Shown: one piece after another, positions 1 through 6,918 of the stretch
Layout of the letters: every line of letters starts with the position of its first letter
Position numbering within the stretch: position 1 is the first letter of the stretch
Origin: Acidobacteriota bacterium
Lineage (GTDB): Bacteria; Acidobacteriota; Thermoanaerobaculia; Multivoradales; JAHZIX01
Assembly: GCA_020439725.1 (NCBI GenBank)
Contig: JAGQSE010000194.1
Coordinates: 1 to 8,127, forward strand
Length of the DNA stretch: 8,127 nucleotides
Direction: 5' to 3'
The notes under the pieces: generated by a model
Seen by the model: the letters and a program-made list of their open reading frames with translations, nothing else
What the model was told of the DNA's origin: nothing
Databases searched by the model: none
Position numbers and translations under genes: made by a program

Positions 1-46
1 CAGCCATGTAAGACTCGGGCATCCCGGTTCGGGGTCTCGTTTCGAC

Positions 47-1111
47 ATGGCCATGCGCTACGCCAGAAAGCTCGTCTTCTCCGCCGTCACCACGGTGGCG
101 GTCTTGATGCTGCTCGAAGGATCGTCCTGGATCGGCGGCCGGGTGGAGCTGCCCGATCCGTTGATCACCACCCGCAAGCCCCACTGGGGGGCGTCTCGGA
201 CCGAAGACCCCCTCCTCTTCTGGCGCATGCGGCCGGGGTACCACGCCTCGGACGGGTTTCTCATCAACAGCCTCGGCCTTCGTGGCCCCGAGATCGCAGC
301 CAAGGAGCCCGGCGAGCTGCGGATCCTCTCTCTCGGCGAGTCGAGCACCTTTGGATCCAAGGTTTCCTACGGCGAGACCTACTCGGCGCAGCTCGAGCGG
401 AGACTCGCGGCGTGCGCCGGGCCGGGCAGGCGCGTCCGCGTGATCAACGCGGGGGTCATCGGCTATTCCCTGTTCCAGGGAGTGACCTATCTCGAGCACC
501 GAGGGCTCGCCCTCGAACCGGACGTGGTTCTCCTCTACTTCGGGTACAACGACTTCCTCAAGGTGTCCTACCGCGCGAGACGCGACGTCTACGACCGGAC
601 GTCGGTCTCGGGACTCACCGATCGGCAGGTCTTTCGCCAACGACGACGCTGGTTGCCGTCGCTCTCCGAAACCCTGGCCCGCTGGAGCAACTTCTATCGC
701 CACCTGCTTGTTCTCGCCCGCAGGGGTGAGGAGCCATCCGAAGTTCTGGCGGACGACGAGCTGGTACGGGTTCCCGAGACCGATCGCCGCTACCTCCTTG
801 GCAAGGCCCTCGAGCTTTGCCGGAGGCATGGGATCCAGCTGGTGATCGTGGTGCCCTGGTATCGGCACTTCGACCGACACGAAGGCCTGCTTCGAGAGTT
901 CGCGGCGGAGCACCGGCTGGCGTTGGTGGATCTCCCCAGCATGCTCGCGGACCAGCCGCGCCAGAAGCTCTTCGTCGACGGGGTGCACCCCAATCCCGAC
1001 GGTCACCGGCTGATGGCCGAGGCCATGGCCGAGGTCCTGGAGGCGCGGCTGGCACCCGCCTGGCGGATCCAGTGCCGACAAGAACCGGAGGGCTTGCTTT
1101 CATCGCGATGA
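47..1111 (+). CDS. Membrane-anchored SGNH/GDSL-family hydrolase
   Basis: A 354-residue protein with the four conserved SGNH blocks in order: block I as LGESSTFG (Gly97-Glu98-Ser99, nucleophile Ser99), block II around NAGVIGY (134-140), block III as FGYND (Gly166, Asn168), and block V as VDGVHPNPDGH (Asp311, His314). Ser99, Asp311 and His314 would form the catalytic triad. Block I reads GES rather than GDS, a variant seen in this superfamily. Residues about 9-24 form one hydrophobic segment followed by Gly/Arg, so it is probably a signal anchor with the catalytic domain outside the cytoplasm. The segment about 55-82 (DPLLFWRMRPGY, INSLGLRG) is a lead-in typical of SGNH proteins found near polysaccharide genes. 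Such enzymes are esterases or acyltransferases, and the substrate here is unknown. ATG at 53 is an alternative start; neither start has a strong ribosome-binding site. The stop lies 4 nt before the protease gene, implying co-transcription. Confidence 0.88.
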   Translation: MAMRYARKLVFSAVTTVAVLMLLEGSSWIGGRVELPDPLITTRKPHWGASRTEDPLLFWRMRPGYHASDGFLINSLGLRGPEIAAKEPGELRILSLGESSTFGSKVSYGETYSAQLERRLAACAGPGRRVRVINAGVIGYSLFQGVTYLEHRGLALEPDVVLLYFGYNDFLKVSYRARRDVYDRTSVSGLTDRQVFRQRRRWLPSLSETLARWSNFYRHLLVLARRGEEPSEVLADDELVRVPETDRRYLLGKALELCRRHGIQLVIVVPWYRHFDRHEGLLREFAAEHRLALVDLPSMLADQPRQKLFVDGVHPNPDGHRLMAEAMAEVLEARLAPAWRIQCRQEPEGLLSSR

Positions 1112-1115
1112 GGCT

Positions 1116-1751
1116 ATGATCCCTGCCATGCCGTCCAGCCCCCCGCAGCTCGTCGGCGCTCGCCCCCCCTCTCCTCTGGCGGCGGCGGGCGTCTTCCTCG
1201 GGATCGCCCTCATCGCCCTGGTGGCGACGCTCCCGGCCACGCTGTGGGGCCGGCGGGCGGCGTTGGTCGGGGTCTACGAGCGGGCGGCCGTCCTCCGCGG
1301 CGAAGTCTGGAGGCTCGTGACCGCCTACTTCGTCCATCTCGACCCGCGCCACCTGGCCTGGAACCTCCTGGCCCTGGGCGTCGTGGCGCTGCTCTTCGCC
1401 GGAGAGCTGCCCGCTCGCACGTGGCTGGTCGTGACGCTGGTCACGTGCGTCGGCGCCAGCGTCGCACTGCTCCTGTTCTCCCCGCGGGTCGTGGCCATGG
1501 CGGGGCTCTCCGGACTGCTCCACGGTCTGCTGGCGGCCGGCGCCCTGGCCGCGGCGAAGGCGCGGCGCTGGACCGGATTCCTCGCGCTGGCGCTTCTCAC
1601 CGCCAAGCTGGTGGCGGAGGCCGTGCACGGTCCGATGCCGTGGACGGCGGGTCTGCTCGGCCCGGGTGTCGCGACCCAAGCCCATCTCTATGGTGCGCTG
1701 GCGGGCCTCGTCGCCGTCGCACCGGCCTTGAGGCGACGCCAGGCGACATAA
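1116..1751 (+). CDS. Rhomboid-family intramembrane serine protease, rhombosortase-like
   Basis: A 211-residue polytopic membrane protein with roughly six hydrophobic helices (about 22-40, 79-97, 102-121, 126-147, 153-169, 188-204). Rhomboid hallmarks are visible: EVWRLVTAYFVH before the second helix, HLAWNLLALG (His79, Asn83), the serine motif GLSGLLHG (Ser132, His136), and a C-terminal HLYGALAG (His190, the likely dyad partner). The small size and the GLSGxxHG / HLxGA pattern match rhombosortases, which cleave GlyGly-CTERM-type C-terminal sorting tails in some Gram-negative bacteria; ordinary rhomboids are usually larger or carry extra domains. It starts 4 nt after the SGNH hydrolase stop, with GATGAGG just upstream; ATG at 1128 is another possible start. 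Its 3' end overlaps the convergent propeller-protein gene by 64 bp. Rhomboid membership is secure. The rhombosortase assignment rests on motif resemblance, and the substrate is inferred. Confidence 0.8.
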   Translation: MIPAMPSSPPQLVGARPPSPLAAAGVFLGIALIALVATLPATLWGRRAALVGVYERAAVLRGEVWRLVTAYFVHLDPRHLAWNLLALGVVALLFAGELPARTWLVVTLVTCVGASVALLLFSPRVVAMAGLSGLLHGLLAAGALAAAKARRWTGFLALALLTAKLVAEAVHGPMPWTAGLLGPGVATQAHLYGALAGLVAVAPALRRRQAT

Positions 1752-3877
1752 AGCGCGAGCGCCGCCAGCGGCAGCCAGAGCCAAGGATCCGAAGCTCCGA
1801 AGAGCAATAGGAGAAGCAAGACCAGAATGGCCAGGGGGCCGGTCTCCTCGGGCGCGGCAAAGAGGAGCGTTTTGCCGCGCACCGGGTCGATCTGTGCTCC
1901 GCCGGAGGGCATCACCAGCTGGGCTTCGCTCGAACCGATGCCCTCACCCGGAAAGGCCAGGCCGAAGGCCGGGGCGGTGACGACCTTGGACGCCGAGTCG
2001 CCGTCCGCCCAGCTCACCGGCAGATCCTCGGTCCCGGAGATGAACAACGGCACGGAGACGACGGCGGACACCGCGCCGCTGCTGCCACCGACGCGCTGAA
2101 CGACCAGGTCGACGGTCTCACCGTCGATGGTGAAGTACATCGACGAGCGGAAGCGCAAGGTGCCCGCGTTGGCCCCACCTCCGCCGCTGGCGGTCACCTG
2201 GAAGTTGTCGATGCCATGGACCAGGAAGCTCGAGATCTTCGAGTTGCCGTTGCGGCGGACATAGCCGAAGGTGATCGGTCCCCCTGCGGCGCTGAAGTCC
2301 GGATGCCCGCCGCCGCCATCGTTGAAGGCGGTCGCATCGAGACCCGACATGGAGAAGGGATCCCAGGTTCCGATGGTCGGCGGCTGGTAGAGATCGAAGG
2401 TCGTCCGGAAGACCTGGCCGCCCTGAATCACCACCGGGGCATCGAGAAGAGCCGCGGCACCGCCGTCGAGGGTGCGGATCGACCGATCCCAGGTCACGTC
2501 GACGGCGGTCAGGGCGCCGTCGGTGGCCGGGTCGTAGGTGCTGCCGGCACCGATGTAGCGATGGACGATCTCGAGGAGCAGCCCGCTGTGGGTCATCTGG
2601 CGAAAGGCGCCGGGATTGCCGCCGTTCGTCTGCTGGACCTCACCGTGGGTGCCGTTGCCGACGGTGACCTGAAAGACCTCCCAATCGGCCGGTGCAAAGG
2701 TGCCGTCGGTGATCTCGAACGTCGCCCCCCGCTCGGCGGGCCCCCGGTCTGACGGCACGGCGTGCGCCGAGCCGGCCGCCGCCAGCGCCAGCGTGATCCC
2801 CAGGCAGGCTGCCAGCTGGCTCCAGCGGTGCAGAGCCACGAGGCCGGCGCCGGCGAGGAGGATCGCCAGAAACGCCAGCCCGGTGCCACCGAGGGCCGGG
2901 ATCTCGGCGACGCCCGCCAGGGGCAGGCCGTTGGCGAAACCGGCCAGGGCGACATGGCCCTCGGGCACGGCCACCGTCGCGATCGTCGCCAGCGTCGCGG
3001 TGTCGAGAACGGCGAGCGTCGGCGAGGCGATATGGAGCACGAAGAGCCGGTCGCCGGTCGGGGACAACACCAGGTCGATGGGGTTGAGCCCGCCGGTCGG
3101 CGCGCTGCCGAGCACGGCGTTCGACGCCGTGTCGACGACGGTGACGGTATGGGCGGTGAAGCTGGCGACGTAGAGCCGACCCGCTACGGGATCGAGGGCC
3201 AGAGCTCGCGGATCGGGACCGACCGGGATGGTGGCGACCACCGTGGCACTGGCCGGGTCCACCACCGACAGCGTGTCCTCGAAGTAGTTGGCGACCCAAA
3301 CGCGCCCGCCACCCGGATCGGCCACCACACCCGCGGGGAAACCACCCACCGGCACGGTCGCCTCGACGGTGCCGCTCGCCCCGTCGACGATGGTCAGCGT
3401 GTCCGCCGAGAAGTTCGCGCTGTATACCCGCACGCCATCGGAGGCCACCGCCGCGGGTCCGGCACCGACGGGGACCGTGGTGACGACGCTCGCCGCCGCC
3501 AGGTCGATGATCGCCAGCGAGTCGGTCGAAGGATCGACCGCGAAGGCCCGGCCGCCCACGGGATCGAGCGCCACCGCCGACGGCATCCCGGCACCGGCCA
3601 CCGCCGTCCGGTGACCGGTCGCCAGGTCGAGGATCTCGACACCTCCCCCGGCGCTCGCCGCGACGACGATCCGTTGCCCGTCGGGGGTCACAACGAGGTC
3701 GAAGGGCCCGGCTCCGACACCGCTCGTACCTGCGACCGTCCCGGCCGCGGTGTCGATGAAGGTCAACCGGTCACCACCGGCGTCGCCGGCGACCAGGAGC
3801 TGCGCGGCCGCCGGCCCGGTGAGCCAGCTCGAGAGGACGAGGACGAGAACGACACCCAGGAACGGACGACGAAGCAT
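1688..3877 (-). CDS. Secreted YVTN beta-propeller / Calx-beta-like protein with internal sorting-tail motif
   Basis: A 729-residue exported protein. Residues 1-25 are a signal peptide (MLRRP, hydrophobic core, AAAQ). Residues 26-307 hold seven YVTN-type repeats of 40-43 residues (VD/LD at 42, 84, 125, 165, 207, 249, 292; several contain TVPVG and VANxxxDTL), predicting a seven-bladed propeller. Residues 326-352 resemble an IPTL-CTERM tail: IPALGG, hydrophobic helix, HRW. The frame then continues into a second signal-peptide-like segment (347-373, ending AHA), a probable beta-sandwich region with GGNPGAFRQMTH (about 384-563), a Calx-beta-like stretch (about 570-665; FTIDGETVDLVVQR, GGSSGAV), and a C-terminal hydrophobic pair (680-713) ending WRRLK. 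The start has a good ribosome-binding site (GGAGGGG, 7 nt spacing). It follows the deacetylase gene after 197 bp. No enzymatic role is evident; surface adhesion or binding is a guess. It may be two fused genes (see the junction entry). Confidence 0.85.
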   Translation of the reverse strand: MLRRPFLGVVLVLVLSSWLTGPAAAQLLVAGDAGGDRLTFIDTAAGTVAGTSGVGAGPFDLVVTPDGQRIVVAASAGGGVEILDLATGHRTAVAGAGMPSAVALDPVGGRAFAVDPSTDSLAIIDLAAASVVTTVPVGAGPAAVASDGVRVYSANFSADTLTIVDGASGTVEATVPVGGFPAGVVADPGGGRVWVANYFEDTLSVVDPASATVVATIPVGPDPRALALDPVAGRLYVASFTAHTVTVVDTASNAVLGSAPTGGLNPIDLVLSPTGDRLFVLHIASPTLAVLDTATLATIATVAVPEGHVALAGFANGLPLAGVAEIPALGGTGLAFLAILLAGAGLVALHRWSQLAACLGITLALAAAGSAHAVPSDRGPAERGATFEITDGTFAPADWEVFQVTVGNGTHGEVQQTNGGNPGAFRQMTHSGLLLEIVHRYIGAGSTYDPATDGALTAVDVTWDRSIRTLDGGAAALLDAPVVIQGGQVFRTTFDLYQPPTIGTWDPFSMSGLDATAFNDGGGGHPDFSAAGGPITFGYVRRNGNSKISSFLVHGIDNFQVTASGGGGANAGTLRFRSSMYFTIDGETVDLVVQRVGGSSGAVSAVVSVPLFISGTEDLPVSWADGDSASKVVTAPAFGLAFPGEGIGSSEAQLVMPSGGAQIDPVRGKTLLFAAPEETGPLAILVLLLLLLFGASDPWLWLPLAALALYVAWRRLKAGATATRPASAP
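2759..2902 (-). other. Sorting-tail / second signal-peptide junction inside the propeller ORF
   Basis: Residues 326-352 (2822-2902) look like a C-terminal sorting tail: IPALGG, about 18 hydrophobic residues including LLAGAGLVAL, then HRW. Such tails normally end the protein within a few residues. Instead the frame runs on, and residues 347-373 (2759-2839) look like a new signal peptide: His/Arg, hydrophobic core LAACLGITLALAAAG, and an Ala-His-Ala cleavage site before VPSD. Val347 is encoded by GTG at 2837-2839 and could start a separate 383-residue protein, though no clear ribosome-binding site precedes it. Trp352 (TGG at 2822-2824) is one base from a stop codon at exactly the expected end of the tail. 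The sequence shows an open frame; whether it is a true fusion, a lost stop or a sequence error is unresolved. Confidence 0.6.
2957..3802 (-). repeat. Seven-fold degenerate YVTN propeller repeat (about 126 bp period)
   Basis: Within the propeller gene, residues 26-307 repeat a unit of about 42 residues seven times: strand ending V/I/L-D-x-A, then TVPVG or similar, a Pro, ALDP or VADP, and RVYVANF or similar. The spacing between the marker aspartates is 42, 41, 40, 42, 42 and 43 residues. The repeat is clear in protein and strongly diverged in DNA, so it reflects an old internal duplication rather than recent slippage. Confidence 0.8.
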
Positions 3878-3884
3878 GACGAGA

Positions 3885-3892
3885 CCCCTCCG
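3885..3892 (-). promoter_or_regulatory. Ribosome-binding site of the propeller gene
   Basis: On the minus strand GGAGGGG lies 7 nt before the ATG at 3877. It supports that start, and with it the signal peptide. Confidence 0.7.
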
Positions 3893-4074
3893 ATCAGCAC
3901 CGTCCGGTGGCTCCGGGCGGCGGGTTGAGCGTAAGGACCTCGCACCACCCCGGCCGAGGCCCCGAGGGGAAAGACTCGCCTAGGGCTATTTCTCTCTCAC
4001 CGGAGAGGAGACTCGTTGTGGAATCGACCCGCTTTGGGCGCACACCGGCCACCGCGCCGCCGCGTCGTCGCCGC

Positions 4075-4962
4075 TCACCCGGACGATTGCGACGGGAGCT
4101 CGCACTGCTCCCGCCACCAGCGTCGCAGCCGATCCGGTTGGCGCCGGAACCACAGCGCGTCGGCGCTCGCCGGGGCCAACCTCTCGACCCACGATCCACC
4201 CGCCGACCACTCCGTAGGGTCGAGCTGATAGACCGGGTCGGCGAGGGCCTCGGTGAGCGGGATGAAGCAGGCTCCACCTTTGCGCAGCCGGTCGAGCGTC
4301 GAGTCGAGGTGGGCCGCGGCGAGCCGATGGACATGCAGGTCGAGCACCTGCGGTGCCGGACGCCCGAGCAGGCGTCGAAGCGAGTGATGCGCCGCCTCGA
4401 GCACTTCGAGCGTATGCCCGGCGAGTCGCTCCTCCACTCGCCGCATCCGCGTCGTGTCGCCGCAGTCCCTCGCCTCGCGATAGAAGCGCGCCAGCAGCCA
4501 GTCGGCGGGCACCGCCGTCGCGTGGGCTTGGACGTAGCCCTCCTCGAGCAGGAACCGCCGCGCGGCGGCCTGGCGGTGCGGAGAACCGCCATAGCGCAGG
4601 TAGGGGTGGCGGAAGAAGCGTCGGCCGGTCGAGCCCATGGCGCCCAGGAACGCGTCGCATTCGCGAACCTCGTCCGCCCAGACATCGAGCGGCAAGGAGT
4701 CCACCGAGGAGTGCCGGGCCGTGTGGTTGCCGAGCTCGACCCCGGCTTCGATCCACGGCCTCACCAGGTCCTCCTGTCCGCCGAGGAAACCGCTGTTGAC
4801 GAAGGCCACCGCGGGGACCGACGCGGAACGGAGCGTCTCGACCAGCCGTTGCGCGACGCACCGACGTTCGCCCGGATCCATGACCTCGCAGGTCGCCGAG
4901 GGGGCATCGAGCACCAGGCTTGGCAAGTCGTCGAAGGTCAGCGCGACCCGGATCTCCGCCAT
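4075..4962 (-). CDS. NodB-type polysaccharide deacetylase family protein
   Basis: A 295-residue carbohydrate esterase family 4-like protein. Motifs: LTFDDLP near the N terminus (Asp11 base, Asp12 metal ligand), GNHTARH (His80 and His84, the H-x3-H zinc pair), RFFRHPYLRYG (Arg118, Pro120, Tyr121), and LDLHVHRL (208-213; His210 or His212 as the late catalytic His). FVNSGFL and a closing ALADPVYQLDP match the bacterial subgroup beginning LTFDDLP. Family members remove N- or O-acetyl groups from glycans using a metal ion. No signal peptide is present, so it may act in the cytoplasm on a precursor. ATG at 4962 is preferred because AAAGGA precedes it at about 4 nt and TFDD falls at the usual distance. 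A longer in-frame version reaching 5157 would overlap the carbamoyltransferase gene and lacks family-like sequence. It lies 28 nt after that gene, implying an operon. Confidence 0.87.
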   Translation of the reverse strand: MAEIRVALTFDDLPSLVLDAPSATCEVMDPGERRCVAQRLVETLRSASVPAVAFVNSGFLGGQEDLVRPWIEAGVELGNHTARHSSVDSLPLDVWADEVRECDAFLGAMGSTGRRFFRHPYLRYGGSPHRQAAARRFLLEEGYVQAHATAVPADWLLARFYREARDCGDTTRMRRVEERLAGHTLEVLEAAHHSLRRLLGRPAPQVLDLHVHRLAAAHLDSTLDRLRKGGACFIPLTEALADPVYQLDPTEWSAGGSWVERLAPASADALWFRRQPDRLRRWWREQCELPSQSSG

Positions 4963-4964
4963 CG

Positions 4965-4972
4965 CTTCCTTT
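4965..4972 (-). promoter_or_regulatory. Ribosome-binding site deciding the deacetylase start
   Basis: On the minus strand AAAGGAAG lies directly before the ATG at 4962, in the 28-nt gap after the carbamoyltransferase stop. The spacing is short (about 4 nt from AGGA). It favours the 295-residue product over the longer upstream ATG at 5157. Confidence 0.6.
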
Positions 4973-4990
4973 CGCCCGGGCTCGAGGTTC

Positions 4991-6676
4991 CTAGCAGCGC
5001 AGCGGGTGCGGCGTCGAGCCCAGCTTCGAAATCCAGAAGGGCGGCATCGCGAGATGGTGGATGGGCCGCCGGAGGAAGAGACCGACGGCCTCGTCCGCGG
5101 TCTCGACGATGGGCTCGTCGCGCCCGTTGAGCGAGGTGTTGAGCAGTACCGGAACACCCGTCCGACCCGCGAAGGCCTCCAGCACCGCGCGCAGGAGCGG
5201 ATCGCCGTCGGCGGCCACCGTCTGGAGACGTGCGGTCTCGTCGACGTGGGTCACCGCAGGAATCGTCGCCCGTGACTCGGGTCGCACCGGCGCGGCGAGC
5301 TGCATGAAGGGCGACGCCACATCGAGAGCGAAGTACTCTCCCTGCGCTTCGGCGAGGACGATGGGCGCCAGCGGCCGAAACCACTGCCGCTCTTTGATCT
5401 CGCGGTTGATGAAGGCGGTGACGGCGGCATAGCGTGGATCGGCGAGGATGCTGCGGTGCCCAAGGGCTCGCGGACCCGACTCGCTGCGGCCCTGGAAGAG
5501 CGCCACGATCTCTCCCCTAGCGAGCGCCGCCGCCGCCACCTCGGCAAGATCGGCGGGCTCCCCCACTTCGACCTCGGGAGAAGAGCGGAGGCTTTCGACG
5601 GTCTGCGCAAAATCCGGCTGCGGCCCCAAGTAGTCCTCCCGCCACCGCCACCGTTCCCGCCCGCCGGAAACCTCGAACCAGCCATAAAGCGCACAACCCA
5701 CCGCCGTTCCGCCGTCGTGGGGTGCGGGCGGCAGGAACACCGCCTCGTAGCCCGCTTCGCGCCGCAACCGCTCGTTGGCCGAGCAGTTGAGCGCGCAGCC
5801 ACCGGTGTAGACCAGGTTCCGTGCCCCGGATTCTCGGCGGAGCCAGCGGGCCGTTTCGATCAGGGCCTCTTCGAAGACCTTCTGTCCCGCCGCGGCCAGG
5901 TCGGCACAGTCGCGGAAGGAGCCGCGGCCGTCCTTGAAGAAGCGGAAGCGGTCGGGGAACCGGAAGACGTCGATCCAGGCGGCGGGCATGGTCACGCCGC
6001 CCTTGGCGACCTCGAGAGCGGGCAGGTCGAGCGCGGACGGATCGCCGTAGGGCGCCAACCCCATCACGATCCCTTCCCGGCCAGCGCCAGGGAAGAGACA
6101 TTGGGTCAGCGCCCAATAGAAGTAGCCCAGCCCCCCATGGCTGGTTCGCGCTTTGGACCAGAAGCTCTTGCCGAGGCAGCGCAGCGACGGCGAGGACGAA
6201 GCCTGGCCGAGGTAGTAGGAGGCCACCTCGACCGACGTGGCTTCGCCGACGACCGGGCCCGGCCACGTCTCGGTCACCAATCCACCCGGGCTTCCCTGAA
6301 AGTCGACCACCATCACCGCCGCCTCGTCGAAGGGGGAGGGATGGAACGCACCGTAGGCGTGGGCGAGGTGGTGCGAAACCTCCAGGATCCGTGGTGCCTC
6401 GCGAAACGTGAGCTCTTCCTCGAGCTCCCGCCGGTACTCGTCGAGCTTCGCGCGCTGCGGGTCCGACGAGAAGCACTCGACCACCATGTCGACCGGTGCC
6501 GCGATCTCGGGCACCCTCGTCCGATAGACGCGCCCTACGTCTCCCGGTCTTCCCCAGGCATGCTTCCTCCGCGTCAACCGCTCCTTTTGCACGTGCACCG
6601 ACACCCGACCGTCTTCGACCAGGCAGAGGCTCGCATCTTGGGTCCGATTGAGGCCGAGGATGCGCTGGCTGGGCAT
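4991..6676 (-). CDS. NodU/CmcH-type carbamoyltransferase
   Basis: A 561-residue two-domain enzyme. The N-terminal Kae1-like part shows LGLNRTQDAS (7-16), KERLTRRKHAWG (31-42), SHHLAHAYGAFHPSPF (101-116, metal-site His), VVDFQG (Asp125), VMGLAPYGDP (204-213), YTGGCALNCSANERL (290-304) and PHDGGTAVG (Asp321). The C-terminal YrdC/Sua5-like part shows GRSESGPRALGHRSILADPR (396-415), WFRPLAPIVL (432-441), VTHVDETARLQTV (475-487) and LLNTSLNGRDEPIV (511-524). The family makes carbamoyl-adenylate from carbamoyl phosphate and ATP, then transfers the carbamoyl group to a hydroxyl, often on a sugar. Length and domain order are normal. Two N-terminal motifs deviate: Gln13 stands where His usually precedes Asp, and DFQGS replaces the usual DGxGE. 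The start has GAGG 5 nt upstream. It leads a two-gene unit with the deacetylase, so a glycan acceptor is likely. Confidence 0.92.
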   Translation of the reverse strand: MPSQRILGLNRTQDASLCLVEDGRVSVHVQKERLTRRKHAWGRPGDVGRVYRTRVPEIAAPVDMVVECFSSDPQRAKLDEYRRELEEELTFREAPRILEVSHHLAHAYGAFHPSPFDEAAVMVVDFQGSPGGLVTETWPGPVVGEATSVEVASYYLGQASSSPSLRCLGKSFWSKARTSHGGLGYFYWALTQCLFPGAGREGIVMGLAPYGDPSALDLPALEVAKGGVTMPAAWIDVFRFPDRFRFFKDGRGSFRDCADLAAAGQKVFEEALIETARWLRRESGARNLVYTGGCALNCSANERLRREAGYEAVFLPPAPHDGGTAVGCALYGWFEVSGGRERWRWREDYLGPQPDFAQTVESLRSSPEVEVGEPADLAEVAAAALARGEIVALFQGRSESGPRALGHRSILADPRYAAVTAFINREIKERQWFRPLAPIVLAEAQGEYFALDVASPFMQLAAPVRPESRATIPAVTHVDETARLQTVAADGDPLLRAVLEAFAGRTGVPVLLNTSLNGRDEPIVETADEAVGLFLRRPIHHLAMPPFWISKLGSTPHPLRC

Positions 6677-6770
6677 GGCTACCTCGGGAAGGGGTGGGGC
6701 GGCTCGTCGGCTCGGCGGGCCGCTGGGCCCAGATCTCGGAGGCTCGATCCGTCGCAGACGGCGTCAGGTC

Positions 6771-6852
6771 TGCCGGAGGCGGGACTCGAACCCGCAAGCC
6801 TTTCGGCGGAGGATTTTAAGTCCCCTGCGTCTACCGATTCCGCCACTCCGGC
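6771..6852 (-). tRNA. tRNA-Leu, anticodon UAA
   Basis: A full cloverleaf can be drawn on the minus strand. Acceptor arms GCCGGAG (6846-6852) and CTCCGGC (6772-6778) pair perfectly, with discriminator A at 6771. The D-arm region is TGGCGGAATCGGTAGACGCA. The anticodon stem GGGGA/TCCTC encloses loop CTTAAAA, placing TAA at 6816-6818. A class II variable arm has stem GCC-GAAA-GGC, as leucine tRNAs require. The T arm is GCGGG-TTCGAGT-CCCGC. The 3' CCA is not encoded. It sits between same-strand protein genes, 66 nt after the glycosyltransferase stop and 94 nt before the carbamoyltransferase start. No separate promoter is obvious in the 66-nt gap, so it may be processed from a longer transcript. 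Confidence 0.97.
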
Positions 6853-6918
6853 TCGGAGAGCTCTTGCGGGCGCCACACGCGCGCGAGCAGTGGCCGAAGT
6901 CTAGCGCAGCCACCCGTG

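Noticed and set aside
1..46. 3' end of an upstream plus-strand gene ending at TAA 9-11
   Set aside because: Only two sense codons would lie in the window, so it cannot be supported.
615..1784. Long open frame on the minus strand opposite the hydrolase and protease genes
   Set aside because: It lacks family motifs, is Arg/Gly/Pro-rich, and runs antisense to two genes with clear catalytic motifs. It is a G+C-driven shadow frame.
2762..3928. Plus-strand 388-codon frame opposite the propeller gene
   Set aside because: Its composition is Arg/Gly/Asp-rich with no recognisable fold. The minus strand has a signal peptide, regular repeats and a good ribosome-binding site.
3994..4007. CTCTC-ACCG-GAGAG hairpin after the deacetylase gene as a terminator
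   Set aside because: The stem is only 5 bp and no T-run follows on the minus strand.
4963..5157. N-terminal extension of the deacetylase to an upstream ATG at 5157
   Set aside because: The extension overlaps the carbamoyltransferase C terminus, is Ser/Arg/Pro-rich with no family similarity, and the ATG at 4962 has a better-placed ribosome-binding site.
6749..6761. CCGTC-GCA-GACGG hairpin between the tRNA and the carbamoyltransferase as a terminator
   Set aside because: It is a 5-bp stem with a 3-nt loop and no T-run on the minus strand; such stems are common by chance at this G+C content.
6771..6790. Phage or island attachment site at the tRNA 3' end
   Set aside because: I found no second copy of the tRNA 3' sequence in the window and no integrase gene.
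5456..6904. Plus-strand 482-codon frame opposite the carbamoyltransferase and running through the tRNA
   Set aside because: It is antisense to a full-length conserved enzyme and crosses the tRNA gene, so it is not a real gene.
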